Positions 24,201-33,464 of a stretch of 64,000 bases of DNA are shown here, in pieces. Every line of letters begins with the position of its first letter. The stretch's first letter is position 1. The position numbers were made by a program, and so were the translations under genes. The stretch is from Brienomyrus brachyistius. Its lineage: Eukaryota; Chordata; Actinopteri; Osteoglossiformes; Mormyridae. The stretch lies in contig NC_064536.1 of the NCBI RefSeq assembly GCF_023856365.1, positions 38,308,776 to 38,372,775 on the forward strand, given 5' to 3'. The notes under the pieces are model-generated. The model saw nothing but the letters and a program-made list of their open reading frames with translations. It did not search any database and had not been told where the DNA came from.

Positions 24201-27200
24201 GCTGCTGTTGGTCATCATCATCACATGGAAAGTGCGGGACAAACACAGTGAGTGGCAACTTCATGCTTTTATCCTTTTCCAAAGATTGCTTGACAGGGAC
24301 ACAGACAGCAGCATTCTGACACACAGGTCTATTCAGTGAAATTAAAACATAAAACGTGGTCACGACCCTTTGGAAAAGGAATAACAGTGCAGAGCTAAAA
24401 TCCACAATAGTACAAGCAGGACATCAGAGGACAGCAGCCCTGAAGGAGCCTTTCTAACCCAAACCCTTTCCTCCATGATCCTGCAGACTTTCCTCTGACC
24501 CCCTGAGTCTGTGTCCACCCAGTTGAGCTTATAAAAACCCTCCCCGAGTTAGTTATTCTAACCACGGCCGGCTGGGATTCACTGACTGGTTACCTGCAAG
24601 CGCGGGCTGGTAATCAGTTGTCATGGAAATAAAAAAAACTATTGCCCCTATTGAGTAGATAGTTTTACTCATTAATTAGACTTGATAATATTTTCAGATG
24701 TATGTACATGCTGATTAAAAGGGAATGTGTTTGTTACAAAGCAAGTCATCTGTGTCGGTTAAGGACAGAGACAATGGTGTCAGCAGAATAATTTTCTATT
24801 TTTTTCCTCATTTCTTTCCTTGTAGAGAAAAATGTGGCTGGGGGCCAAAATCTAGGAAGGACAGTAAGTTCATGTTTCATATGGGAAGAAACTCTGTCAT
24901 GCTCCGATCGTGCCGATCCTCTTGTGTGCCACGCCCCCTCACCTACCTCATGTTGAATCCTCGTGTTATCAGCTGCTTTTTGTTACATCTAATTAGTCCT
25001 GTGTATTTAAGTCCGCCTCAGAGTATGTTTCCCCATTCAGTGTATTTCCGAACCCACAAATGCTACCCAGGGTCATTAACATCTTAATGTTACTGGTGGT
25101 CCTTGAGTTCCCGATGGTGCCATCCCCTAATAAATCCCTCGTTTACCCGACTGGATGACTCCCTTCGCCTGTTTCCCTGCTCTGTACGTATGACAGGTCA
25201 GCAGATTATTGTTGTGCCGGTGAGATCTGCGCTTTCCAGTATGCCTCACGAGCACTTGTATATAGCCCCATGTAGTTCACCCTCGCATGTCTTTAGCATC
25301 ATGTAAATTACTCACTTTTATGTACACGCACAAAAAACACGTCACGTCTGGGGAATATTAAGGGGACAGTATGCGGGATGAGGAGAACAGTTTTTTTTTT
25401 TTGGGAAAAAATAAATGAACAGCTTCGGTCTTCCTTAAAACGTGACATTTTGGCGACGAGAATAGAGCTTGCACTTCCACCACCTTCACCTTCTCTTGCA
25501 CTTCCCGGCGAACCTCCTGTCCCTTGGACTCGCTGACAGGAATCATTCCAGACATACTCGGATGCCCTGGGACAGCATGAAGTCAGCGACGCTCGGAAGA
25601 AAGCCATACTTATTCACTGCTTAGGCACGGAAGGACGGCAGATCTTTCGGACGCTCGGACCTGCGGAGATGTATGAAGACGCTGTTTCACTCCTGGGTTC
25701 TCACTTCGCAGCTCCACAAAGTGTCATCCTGTGGCAGATTCTTTTTCGCCGAAGGCGACAGCAGCCGGGTGAGTCCGTACATCAGTACGTGGCTAATCTG
25801 CGTGGTTTAGCCAGTCTTTGTAAATTTGGTGGCATGCAGGATGAATTCATTCGTGGTTAGCTGGCTGAACACTCTAACCACCCTAAAATTAGAGAGCGAC
25901 TGTTGACGGCAGCACATGACCTCGCTAGCGCTATACAAGTCGCGTTTCAAATTGAAACAGCAGCGGAGTTTACGTCTAAATTACCTTACCCCGCTGTCAC
26001 CTCGCTCCCTGCACAATAAGTATCTGCATCACAGCCACCTTCGTCAGGACTATCTGAAGTTGGTTCAGACATGCATTATACTCAGACACCGCGAAAGCAA
26101 TGACAACGCTGTGGGAATTGTGGCTCATTCTCCAATGTGTCGACCCGCCCGTCCGATCCTCCTGGATGCCGTGGAATCCCCGTGTTTACCAGCTGTTTCG
26201 AAGTGTCTTCATTAGTTTTGTGTATTTATGTCCAGGTCAGAGAATGTTTCCCTAGTTCTGTCATTGTATTGTTATGGTGATTTTTGTTCCGTATGCCGAT
26301 CCGGCTCCCTATTAAATCCCTTTTTGTCCTTCGCCTGTTTTCCCAGTCCGAGCTTGCCGTATCATGACGCCGTGTTACTGGGGCCCGGAGCTGTCCTGCC
26401 CATAGGCAACGGTGCCAGCGCTGTGGCAAAGTTAACCATTTTGCCAAAGTATGCCGGTCGACCCCTGCAAATTCTACAGCGCTGTCACTCTCCACTGCAC
26501 CTCCATCTGCTTCTACAACTATTCACACTGCCAGCTTTTAAAACCTGTACTGCAGAGCTGGACAAAGTCTGCCTTCCCCTCTTATTGGGTACTGGGGCCA
26601 CATTCTCTCTGTTAAATCTAGATACTGTACGGTAGTTTTTTTCCCATGTGCCACTTTCTAAGGCTGTTCCTGCTCCATGTGGCTATGGCACTTCCAAAAT
26701 TCACATGTTATTTTATCGGCTATCAGTCCGCTGTGGCTCTAAACTAGTCCCAGACTTTCCCTTTCACGTCTCGCACCATTTTGCCAACATGGGCCTTGAC
26801 TCTTTTATTGCCCTTGGATTCTTCCTACTGGATACGACTGGATCTGCCGTTTTAACTTGCCATGGCAGCAGCAGTCCCCTGTTGGAGGGCGTAGGCTGTC
26901 TCTCCACATTTAATCACCAACCCCTACTTGTCCCATCTATAACTTCAGTACTTCAGCTCCCATGTTGAGTCCCCTGGCCCTTCATGATGGTGTTACTGCT
27001 GAGCTGCGCCACCTGCTGGAGGCAGACATTATTGAGCTAGTTGATGCTTCTCAGTGGATCTCAAATCTGGTGATAGCTAAGTAGAAATGCAGGAGTCTGT
27101 GTCTCTGTGTCGACCTCCGGGCTGTAAACAAGGCCGTCGTCCCTGACAAGTACCCCCTCCCTTCCATAGTAGAAGTCACGTCCCACTTTCATGGCTCGAT

Positions 27201-30200
27201 GGTCTTCACAAAACTGGGCCTTCGTCGGAGCTATCTGCAGATCCCTCTCCAGCCTGACAGCCAGAATCTCACGGCTTTTGTGACGCATACTGGAGTGTTT
27301 CAGTGCACATGGGTCTCATTTGGGCTTAGCTCTGCCCCCAGCTGCTTCCAGAAGATTATGACTACCATCTTCACTGGCATACCTGGGGTGATTATCTACC
27401 TCGATGACATCATGGTCCATGGATTCTGCCTCACGGCTGAGGGCCTCATTCCACTTCAACCTAATATTGAGGCCATTCAGCGTATTTCTGGACCCACGAA
27501 TGCTAACCAGGTTCTCTCTTTCCTGGGCATGACAGCTTATTACCTGTGTTTTTTGCCTCACTCCTCCGCTACCACAGCTCCATTACATCAGCTGCTGCAG
27601 AAAGATGCATTTGGATGCCAGCCTGCTTTGAGGCTTTCCAGCTCCGGAAGTCCCATCTCACATCACCTCCTATCCTGGCAAACTTTTCCCTCTCCTGCCC
27701 CACCTCTGTCACCTGTGATGCCTCAGCTGTGGCAGTTGGAGCTGTACTGTCACAGCTGCAGGATGGAGTGGACTGGCCCATTGGCTCTGCCTCCCGTGCT
27801 CTCACCCCCACCGAACGGAAATATTCCGTGGGCGAACGTGAGGCTCTAGCCTGTGTCTGGGCCTGTGAGCGGTGGCACATGTATCTTTATGGCAGGGCAT
27901 TTACACTGCGCACTGACCACTAGGCCCTGACAGTACAGTACAATATCATCCTGTTTTACCCCAGGTTGTGATAACGTTGTGGCAGACCTGCTGTCCCGCT
28001 ACAGCCAGTATCCTGCAGCACCTGACTCCATCTCTCAGGAACCAGACCTCAGCCAGATGATGCACACACCACTGAAGGCAGCTGTCTCCTTTGATGAACT
28101 CCGGCTGGCCTCAGAACAGGACCCAGTCCTTCCTCAGCTTCGTACATACATTCGCACAGGCTGGCCGACTGAAGTCTCTGCTGAGGTGACCCCTTACCAC
28201 AGGGTCAGGGATGAGCTTTCATGTTGGAATGAGCACTGCGTAGCTCGTGGAGCTGTCACAGTGGTGCCAAGCAGCCTTCAGGCCCGTGTTCTTAGCATGG
28301 CACATGAAGGCCATTTGGGCATTGTACATGTCAAACCACGTTGTAGGGACCTAGTATGGTGGCCTGGCATTGATAGGGACATAGAAAATCTAGTTAGGGA
28401 TTGTGCAGCTTGCCTTATGAGCAGGAAAATGGGCCAACCTGCACCACCCCCTCTGCAGCCTCCGGTTTGGCCCATCCTTGGGAACATCTCCAACTGGATA
28501 TCTGTGGGGAACTACATGGAGTTCCACACCAGCAGCGGTTCCTCCTTCTGGTGCATGATCTCCACTCTAAGTGGCCTGAGGTGGTCTCCACTGGCACTGT
28601 CACGGCACGGGTACTCACTGACTTTTTAGACGCCCTCTTTGCTCGATGGGAACTTCCTCTGGCTATTACGACGGATAATGGGCCCCAATTTGTGTCTGCT
28701 GAGTTCGAAGCCTTTCTGACGGATCCAGGCATCCCTCACATCTGCACAGCTTCATATCACCCCCAGGCCGATGGCGGACCGGAGCGTCTCAATCAGACCC
28801 TTAAGTATGGCATCTGAGCCCACTTAGCTGAAGGTTACCCCTTTCAGCGGTGCTCCTTCACACACTGCTCCATTACAGGGCCACCAAGCACAGCACAACA
28901 GGCTGCTCGCCAGCGTCACTTATGTTGGGCTGCGAACTGCAGCTTCCACTGGATCGACTCAAGGCCAGTGGCCCCTCCCCCTACATGCTGCCACAGGGTG
29001 TCCGCCCAGCAGCACAAGATGAAGCTGCGGTTTGATCAGTCCTGGAAGGCGAGGAACCCCACTATTGCCGTTAGGTTATGTACTCACACAAAAAACAAGT
29101 TACGTTTGGGGAATATTAAGGGGACAGTGCTCAGGAAGAGGAGAGCAGTTTTTTTGGGAAAAAATGACTGAACAGCTTCGGTTTACAACCTGTCTCGTGT
29201 CTTCCTTAAAACGCGACACCCACCGTTTGCGTACCTGACGGTCCAGCGTCTGACCTTCCTGTGTTTTCATACTGTGTTAGGTCTGGTGCTCGTTGGGTGC
29301 TTCTTATTTTCCTGCTAAAGACTGCAGATAAAGAGCATGTTCTACCCCGACAAGCAAGTCTTTTTGTTCTTTGCTGCTCTTTCAATGTCTTGGTCTGCTT
29401 GGTGCCACAATATTATATGAAAAAAAAACTGAATCCGAACTGTCAACAGCCTGTAACTCGTTCAGTTTCTGTATAAAAAGATGATGTAAAATGAACGAGG
29501 TGTGAATGTTTTGAACACTCAGCTGTAACTTTGTTCTAGCTGAACCCAGACCCTGAATATGCAGTAATAGACAGAACTGGCATCAGCGAGGGAGACCCCC
29601 CAGGACAGGTAAGGCACAGGAATAAAGTACATACAATGATATCATGAGGCTGCGGGGCTGGTCTGTTCAACTGATCATTCAGGTTATCGGCTTATACTGT
29701 ATGTGTAATCATGTTACATAATGTGTGTACTTATGTACTTGCGCTGTAAATAGAGTGTTGTAACAGTGTAATATCAGAGTAGTGTCTCCTGTGTGTGTTT
29801 TTGATAGTTCCTACCCCCAGTGCTTGAATCCTAAGATTCTATCAGGTCTGGACGCTGTTCAGCCAAATGGCTATTTCAATATTAGTTTAAATACTAGAAC
29901 CTGTGGCCATAGGTGGAAATTAGTGGGAGAACATTTTAAAACGAATTTGAGGAAGCACTTCTTTACACAGTGTGTAGTTAGAGTATGGAATAGTCTAACT
30001 GTTAGTGTAGCGCATCAAACAGCTCCAAGGACTGTGCCGGTTCTCCCCTTATTATTCAGTACCGGGTGCCGGTTCTCCTCTTGTTATTCAGTACCGGGTG
30101 TCGGTACTCCTCTTGTCATTCATTACCAGGTGCTGATAGTTCCTTTATTATTCATTGCCAGTTCAAAAGTGAGTTACTGCATTATGGTAAAAATGGTTTC

Positions 30201-33200
30201 TAAATGGAAATAAAAAGTCTTAATTTTGGACAATAACTTTAATGGTAAAGTCATTTACTTGTACACTGGATTATCTCCAAATTCATCAATAATGACGTTT
30301 CATTGTTGTTAGTTAAAGAATGGACAGGTGGTTCTGTAGAGATACATGGTCATAATGTTCCTCTCTCAGACCCCTGAGGAGCCTGGTGCTGATGTCACCT
30401 ACAGCTCCATTGTCCTGCCAGTTCTAGAGGTAAGATGGTTTCATGTAAATCAGTTTTTGTGATACTGCTCCTATGCCCATACCAATGAGAGCGACAAGTA
30501 TATCAATAATGTACTGACTGGGCAGGTACATCTACACCTCAGCTGATCTCTCAGATCCATGTGTATCAGAATTAGCAGTAATGAACCAAGAAGTACCATG
30601 ATACCCCTGATATTTCATAGTGATTCACATGGGAGGTTTGGGAGTTTGGGAGTGGATTTGTAGTTTCTGTACAAAGGTTGGTCTTGTACCTCTACTGTAA
30701 GCAGCTAAATACTCTCAGCAGGTGTCCTCAGGATGTTCTTCACACTGTCCTGCTGTAACCCCAGCCAGCGACGTGATCTACAGCTCAGTCACCCAGAAGC
30801 ACAGAGAGGTGAGTTTGGACAATCTGCTGTAACATGAGCTGTGATACATTTAGTCTGTGCCATGCTGCATGTGGGTCATATGTTCACTGGTTATAAATGA
30901 TGCCACCGGCCATGGAAGAAAATCTCGACTGCACTGTTTAAAGAACAGCATTACTTTTTATAACGTAACTGCCGTACTTAACGATTATGAGAAACATAAA
31001 ACACACTTTAGTTCGACCTCCTAATGATAATTCAGTCTATTGGACATCTATAGACAACAGTAGTGGCTGGTTCCAAAATAAAGGAAAAACACCACAACTA
31101 AATAAAGTGACACTTTATAAGAAGGACAAAATCCATACATCTAAGCAACACCCAAGCAATCCATGACCCCTGACGATCAGATACACAAACCAATACAAGA
31201 CGCATCACAGACCCGCGCCGCCCAGCAAGAACCAATGGTAACTGCAGCCCCCCCTGAGCACCCCACACCCACTAAGCCACCAGCCAGGGGACGCCAGCCC
31301 ACAGCCACCGCATACATCAACTGGCATGCCACCAAATTAGCTGGCACGTCAATTAACGCAAGAAGCAATCGCCAAGCATCACCCCCCCAACAGACAACCC
31401 AGCAAGCGTGAAGCAGTCATGCAAAGCCAAAGCGACCCCACCGCCAGCCCATGACAACCCATGTAAGTCAGCATCCATAGACATCCACCAGCGTAGTTAC
31501 TGCCACTTCCTCTGCCCCGCTGGTCAGTGGTGCCGTGGAGGGGATATCACACACCTAGCACGTTTTCCCAGTCTCCGGGAATCGAAGAATAACAAAATCA
31601 TCACTCATCCCCCTTAGTCCGCTGATAATTTTACTTTTGTCCTGATATTGCTGACCGTTTCGGTATTTTATAACCATCTATTCGTTTATTTTTGCTACAT
31701 ACACTCAGCTCTGCTCTACAGCCACTTCCTAACCCTGATGTCATATGGGAGCTCCGGCCCCTCACACACTCTGCTCTACAGCCACTTCCTAACCCTGATG
31801 TCATATGGGAGCTCCGGCCCCTCACACACTCTGCTCTACAGCCACTTCCTAACCCTGATGTCATATGGGAGCTCCGGCCCCTCACACACTCTGCACTACA
31901 GCCACTTCCTAACCCTGATGTCATATGGGAGCTCCGGCCCCTCACACACTCTGCTCTACAGCCACTTCCTAACCCTGATGTCATATGGGAGCTCCGGCCC
32001 CTCACACACTCTGCTCTACAGCCACTTCCTAACCCTGATGTCATATGGGAGCTCCGGCCCCTCACACACTCTGCTCTACAGCCACTTCCTAACCCTGATG
32101 TCATATGGGAGCTCCAGCCCCTCACACACTCTGCTCTACAGCCACTTCCTAACCCTGATGTCATATGGGAGCTCCGGCCCCTCACACACTCTGCTCTACA
32201 GCCACTTCCTAACCCTGATGTCATATGGGAGCTCCGGCCCCTCACACACTCTGCTCTACAGCCACTTCCTAACCCTGATGTCATATGGGAGCTCCAGCCC
32301 CTCACACACTCTGCTCTACAGCCACTTCCTAACCCTGATGTCATATGGGAGCTCCAGCCCCTCACACACTCTGCTCTACAGCCACTTCCTAACCCTGATG
32401 TCATATGGGAGCTCCAGCCATTCACACACTCTGCTCTACAGCCACTTCCTAACCCTGATGTCATATGGGAGCTCCGGCCCCTCACACACTCTGCTCTACA
32501 GCCACTTCCTAACCCTGATGTCATATGGGAGCTCCAGCCTCTCACACACTCTGCTCTACAGCCACTTCCTAACCCTGATTTCATATGGGAGCTCCAGCCT
32601 CTCACACACTCTGCTCTACAGCCACTTCCTAGCGCCTGATGTCATATGGGAGCTCCAGCCCCTCACACACTCTGCTCTACAGCCACTTCCTAACCCTGAT
32701 GTCATATGGGAGCTCCGGCCCCTCACACACTCTGCTCTACAGCCACTTCCTAACCCTGATGTCATATGGGAGCTCCAGCCATTCACACACTCTGCTCTAC
32801 AGCCCCTTCCTAACCCTGATGTCATATGGGAGCTCCGGCCCCTCACACACTCTGCCGTTTCGCTGATATTAAAGTGCCAGCATCACCGCAACAGAAAGGA
32901 AGAATTACTGTGGTACTAATTACACAATCAGATGGTCCCATGGCATCCAAGCTGCCAAAATATACACCCTGCCTACTGTTCACCTAGCTATGAGTTTCCT
33001 TTGACACTGTATATGGTCATGATTCCAGCATCATACCTGCGGTTCACTTGCCATCAGATTTTAAACCGGATGAAGCTAAAGAGGTTTCACAGATTAATGT
33101 ATCAGTCTGGTTCATTTCCTGTTCCTGTAGCACTAACATTGATTCTCTACATTCCCTGAAATGCTAAGGAAGGTGTTAGTGTCTGAGAAACCAAACTGAT

Positions 33201-33233
33201 GTTAATGCTTATCTGTTATTCCTCGTGCAGTAG
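15198..33233 (+). CDS. CD300/CMRF35-like inhibitory receptor, eleven-exon model (gene 2)
   Basis: Exon model: 15198-15243, 17340-17660, 18878-19185, 19526-19816, 23754-23778, 24084-24247, 24826-24863, 29540-29608, 30370-30429, 30722-30808 and 33231-33233. All boundaries are AG/GT and the phases agree throughout. The product is a type I membrane protein: signal peptide, three V-type Ig domains with the extra WC...SC cysteine pair of the CD300/pIgR family, one transmembrane segment, and a tail with VTYSSI and VIYSSV. Both fit the ITIM pattern that recruits SHP phosphatases in related receptors, so inhibition of a leukocyte is the likely role. The ligand is unknown. The third exon lacks 4 bp and shifts frame. 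Because Ig exons are phase 1-1, skipping it gives 368 intact codons. Introns hold a gypsy element and a minisatellite. It is either a working two-Ig receptor or a young pseudogene. Confidence 0.75.
15415..16058. mobile_element. pogo/Tigger-like element in intron 1 of gene 2
   Basis: TA flanks both ends. The start is CAGGGGAAGCCACTTATAG and the inverted partner ends TATAAACAGTTTCCACTG. There is no transposase frame. The same element is at 52,577-53,923 in intron 1 of gene 3, where the ends are closer to each other in sequence (ACTATAGGCGGCGTCCACTG). Confidence 0.65.
16059..16620. other. intron 1, no feature seen
   Basis: No exon is seen. Part of it is alignable with 53,924-54,170 of gene 3. 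Confidence 0.4.
16625..16905 (+). repeat. SINE-like repeat with ATGG tail, old copy
   Basis: It has GCAGTTTGCATGTTCTTCC, CACAGTCCAAAGACACATGG, CATCCTGTCCTGGG and GAAGATGGATGG. It corresponds to 54,180-54,450 in gene 3, so it was in the ancestral intron. Confidence 0.65.
17340..17660 (+). CDS. gene 2 exon 2, Ig V domain 1
   Basis: This is a 107-codon exon, phase 1 to phase 1. It shows the B-strand cysteine in VTIPCFYDD, the family pair in SWCKG and SCTPIV, a VSIRDDPDQRVFTVTM stretch and the F-strand DSGWYSCFV. The VSIRD...FTVTM block and second cysteine pair are typical of CD300/pIgR V domains. It lacks the usual W before the last cysteine (WYSC instead of YWC), as does its partner in gene 3. 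Confidence 0.85.
18170..18780. repeat. intron repeats: CA microsatellite and GGGGACC-type repeat
   Basis: It starts with CATCCATC-type sequence (18,165-18,200), then a CA/ACAG tract (18,243-18,290). A repeat with ATTGTGGGGACATTTGGTCC and CCCACAATGTAATGT near 18,530-18,565 follows, and SINE-like debris comes last. The order matches 58,308-58,900 in gene 3. No gene is present. Confidence 0.6.
18878..19185 (+). CDS. gene 2 exon 3, Ig V domain 2 with 4-bp deletion
   Basis: The 308-bp exon encodes VSTLRRVSVQRGGSVTIPCL, then NWCRGFNVSSC, and loses frame near 19,014. At that point the homologous exon of gene 3 (312 bp) reads ATAGTACACACTGAC and this one reads ATAGTACTGAC. The second half (DDPDQRIFTVTINN, DRYWCGVKRSG) stays readable in the next frame. 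Splice sites are intact. If included, the mRNA is shifted. If skipped, the frame is kept. No second compensating change is visible in the exon. Confidence 0.85.
19526..19816 (+). CDS. gene 2 exon 4, Ig V domain 3
   Basis: This is a 97-codon exon, phase 1 to phase 1. It encodes GLSVDKQEVMRVEGGSVSVQ, then CRYGNNN, TWCKIGGSC, PVLIRDDTENKVFSVTM and DTGWYWCAAG. All four family cysteines are present. It differs clearly from domains 1 and 2 (GSVSVQC instead of GSVTIPC), as the third domain does in gene 3. Confidence 0.88.
19830..20265 (+). repeat. intron with SINE-like debris
   Basis: GCACGGTGGTCCAGTAGGCG near 19,994 begins a diverged SINE-like copy (to about 20,160). It is also found at 60,155-60,320 and in part at 1,690. 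No exon is present. Confidence 0.55.
20270..20395 (+). repeat. SINE-like repeat, internally deleted
   Basis: The head GTGGTGCAGTGGTTAGCACT joins directly to the 3' part (CGGGATAGGCTCCGGACCCC, TAGGATAAGCTG) and an ATGG tail. The middle 200 bp are absent. Confidence 0.75.
20527..20892 (-). repeat. SINE-like repeat, full length, antisense
   Basis: It begins with CCATCCATCCATCC (the tail) and runs through the full family to CACTGCACCACCATGCCACC (the head). It is close in sequence to 21,112-21,470, which suggests recent activity. Confidence 0.85.
21112..21470 (-). repeat. SINE-like repeat, full length, antisense
   Basis: This is a second full copy 585 bp after the previous one, in the same orientation. 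About 200 bp before the two copies also share AAATACCGCTCACTA-like sequence, so part of the spacing may be a tandem duplication. Confidence 0.85.
21475..22990. other. intron, no exon seen
   Basis: This is mostly AT-rich, with a poly-C run near 22,050-22,064 and a modestly GC-rich patch (21,650-22,020). I find no splice-flanked coding pattern. From about 22,790 it aligns with 2,250 and 60,340. Confidence 0.4.
23000..23335 (-). repeat. SINE-like repeat, older antisense copy
   Basis: It is diverged, with CACCTACCGGCAATTTGACA and CTCAGCAGGTTTTTGGACTG. The same insertion is at 60,545-60,885, so it predates duplication of this intron. Confidence 0.7.
23336..23492 (-). repeat. SINE-like repeat, truncated antisense copy
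   Basis: The tail CCATCCATCCATCCATCC and the 3' third of the family are present, placed directly against the older copy. It is absent from the matching position in gene 3 (60,885), so it is a later insertion in this copy. Confidence 0.75.
23754..23778 (+). CDS. gene 2 exon 5, short linker exon
   Basis: This 25-nt exon, phase 1 to phase 2, encodes GGDNEKR and is followed by GTAAGC. It is repeated at 2,727-2,751 and 61,148-61,172. The acceptor is one of two AAG triplets in GATGAAGAAG. Either keeps the frame, so the first codon is uncertain. Confidence 0.6.
24084..24247 (+). CDS. gene 2 exon 6, transmembrane exon
   Basis: Starting after the AATAG acceptor, the 164-nt exon reads TDVAVPCFYKACKTLLF, then a long hydrophobic run LALYVGLSLLVLLLVIIITW and the basic stop-transfer KVRDKH, ending in phase 1 before GTGAGT. 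In genes 1 and 3 the same DNA carries an in-frame TGA within the membrane segment (CTGAGCTGATCG against CTGAGCTTATTG here), so only gene 2 can use it. Confidence 0.75.
24826..24863 (+). CDS. gene 2 exon 7, cytoplasmic
   Basis: This 38-nt exon encodes KNVAGGQNLGRT and converts phase 1 to phase 0. It has a good polypyrimidine tract (TTTCTTTCCTTGTAG) and a GTAAGT donor. Confidence 0.65.
24895..25195 (+). mobile_element. Ty3/gypsy-type solo LTR
   Basis: It begins TGTCATGCTCCGATC and ends TATGACA. It carries a GTGCCACGCCCCCTCACC block and AATAAATCCC. The same LTR family, antisense, is at 38,800-39,117 and 52,967-53,199, with a further copy at 26,138-26,368. Confidence 0.7.
25560..26135 (+). pseudogene. 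gypsy Gag remnant
   Basis: The frame gives ARKKAILIHCLGTEGRQIF, RRRRQQPGESVHQYVANLR and, after a TAG at 25,858, more Gag-like sequence up to a CGNC knuckle start. The QxPGESVxxYVANLR motif is typical of retrotransposon Gag. It is broken by a stop and cut by the solo LTR that follows. Confidence 0.75.
26138..26368 (+). mobile_element. solo LTR nested in the gypsy Gag
   Basis: GTCCGATCCTCCTGGATGCC and TTTTGTGTATTTATGTCCAG match the LTR family at 24,895-25,195 in order. It splits the zinc-knuckle region, with CCHC-like sequence on both sides. The exact edges are uncertain by a few bases. Confidence 0.65.
26390..28820 (+). pseudogene. gypsy Pol remnant (protease, RT, RNase H, integrase)
   Basis: Seen in order: a CCHC knuckle near 26,415-26,465; a protease GTGATFSLL near 26,590; reverse transcriptase from 26,990 (VFTKLGLRRSYLQIPL, then the catalytic YLDDI near 27,400); RNase H from about 27,710 (DASAVAVGAVLSQLQDG, YSVGEREALACVW); integrase with an HH-CC finger (HEGHLGIVHVK, CAACLMSRK) and the DDE core with TTDNGPQFVSAEFE near 28,670 and SYHPQADGGPE near 28,755. 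A stop at 27,082, a stop at 27,922, frameshifts near 27,560 and 28,500, and loss of the RT thumb show that it is dead. Confidence 0.88.
29219..29539. other. intron, no feature seen
   Basis: This is the remaining intron sequence before exon 8 of gene 2. The polypyrimidine-poor acceptor TTTGTTCTAG ends it. Confidence 0.4.
29540..29608 (+). CDS. gene 2 exon 8, cytoplasmic, YAVI motif
   Basis: 23 codons in phase 0 encode LNPDPEYAVIDRTGISEGD and PPGQ. The tyrosine is followed by AVI, but proline stands at the -2 position, so this is not a strict ITIM. It could bind another SH2 protein. Confidence 0.75.
29820..30200 (+). mobile_element. LINE 3'-end remnant
   Basis: The frame includes LRKHFFTQCVVRVWNSL, a motif found at the C-terminal end of several fish LINE proteins (CR1/Rex-like). 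The rest is a short diverged tandem of GTACCGGGTG-type units (30,055-30,130). There is no reverse transcriptase core, so the family is uncertain. Confidence 0.5.
30370..30429 (+). CDS. gene 2 exon 9, ITIM 1
   Basis: 20 codons in phase 0 encode TPEEPGADVTYSSIVLPVLE. VTYSSI (30,394-30,411) fits the ITIM consensus (V/I/L/S)xYxx(I/L/V). Confidence 0.8.
30722..30808 (+). CDS. gene 2 exon 10, ITIM 2
   Basis: 29 codons in phase 0 include PASDVIYSSVTQKHRE. VIYSSV (30,773-30,790) is a second ITIM, 20-30 residues after the first, a spacing that suits tandem SH2 binding. A GTGAGT donor follows. If it is read through, the tail ends soon after in the intron. Confidence 0.8.
30809..31690. other. intron 10, 5' part
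   Basis: No exon is recognised. Proline/threonine-rich open frames at 31,163-31,411 arise from a C-rich, A-rich stretch and lack other coding signs. Confidence 0.4.
31705..32858 (+). repeat. 60-bp minisatellite, about 19 units
   Basis: The unit contains CTGCTCTACAGCCACTTCCT, AACCCTGATG and TCATATGGGAGCTCCGGCCC. The period is exactly 60 bp, with one 61-bp unit near 32,625. Units vary at few sites (CCGGCCCC, CCAGCCCC, CCAGCCATTC, CCAGCCTCTC). Because 60 is a multiple of 3, frames stay open over 900 bp on both strands, which mimics genes. It lies in the last intron of gene 2. Each unit has an ETS-type core (AGGAAGTG on the minus strand). Confidence 0.95.
33231..33233 (+). CDS. gene 2 exon 11, stop codon
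   Basis: The acceptor CTCGTGCAG is followed at once by TAG in phase 0, ending the protein after HRE of exon 10. The exon then continues as 3' UTR. An AATAAA at 34,419-34,424 is a possible polyadenylation signal, though a LINE fragment lies between. Confidence 0.6.
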   Translation, partial: 

Positions 33234-33464
33234 GGGGCAGCAACACAGAGAGGCTCCTCTACATGTGGGGAGCTGCTGCCCAGGATGAGAGCTGTGAGGG
33301 ACATGCAGATACTCCAGTGATGGGGAGGGATCATCACCAGAGAGGAGAATCTTACAGTGATGTGAGCTGTATTTAAATGGCATGCAGCACTGTCACATTG
33401 CAGTGCAACAGTAAGAATCAGCCAGTGAGAAACAGACATTCGTGGCTGTTGTGCATTTTTACCG

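Larger units (their letters stand above)
25196..29218 (+). mobile_element. Ty3/gypsy LTR retrotransposon, decayed, in gene 2 intron
   Basis: Related LTR 3' parts flank the element (about 25,317-25,447 and 29,068-29,218, both holding GGGGAATATTAAGGGGACAG). A TGGCGACGAGAATAG primer-site-like stretch follows the left one. The order inside is Gag, CCHC knuckle, protease, reverse transcriptase, RNase H, integrase, which places it in the Ty3/gypsy group. Stops, frameshifts, an internal solo LTR and a deletion after the reverse transcriptase core make it inactive. It lies between exons 7 and 8 of gene 2, in the same direction. Confidence 0.85.

Noticed and set aside
31163..31411. Pro/Thr-rich open frame in intron 10 as a mucin-like stalk exon
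   Set aside because: It lies downstream of the ITIM exons, has no fitting splice sites, and reflects C/A-rich composition.
31631..32919. Long open frames on both strands (up to 423 codons) over the minisatellite
   Set aside because: The 60-bp period is a multiple of three, so any frame open in one unit is open in all. Both strands and two plus frames are open at once, and the region lies within an intron.
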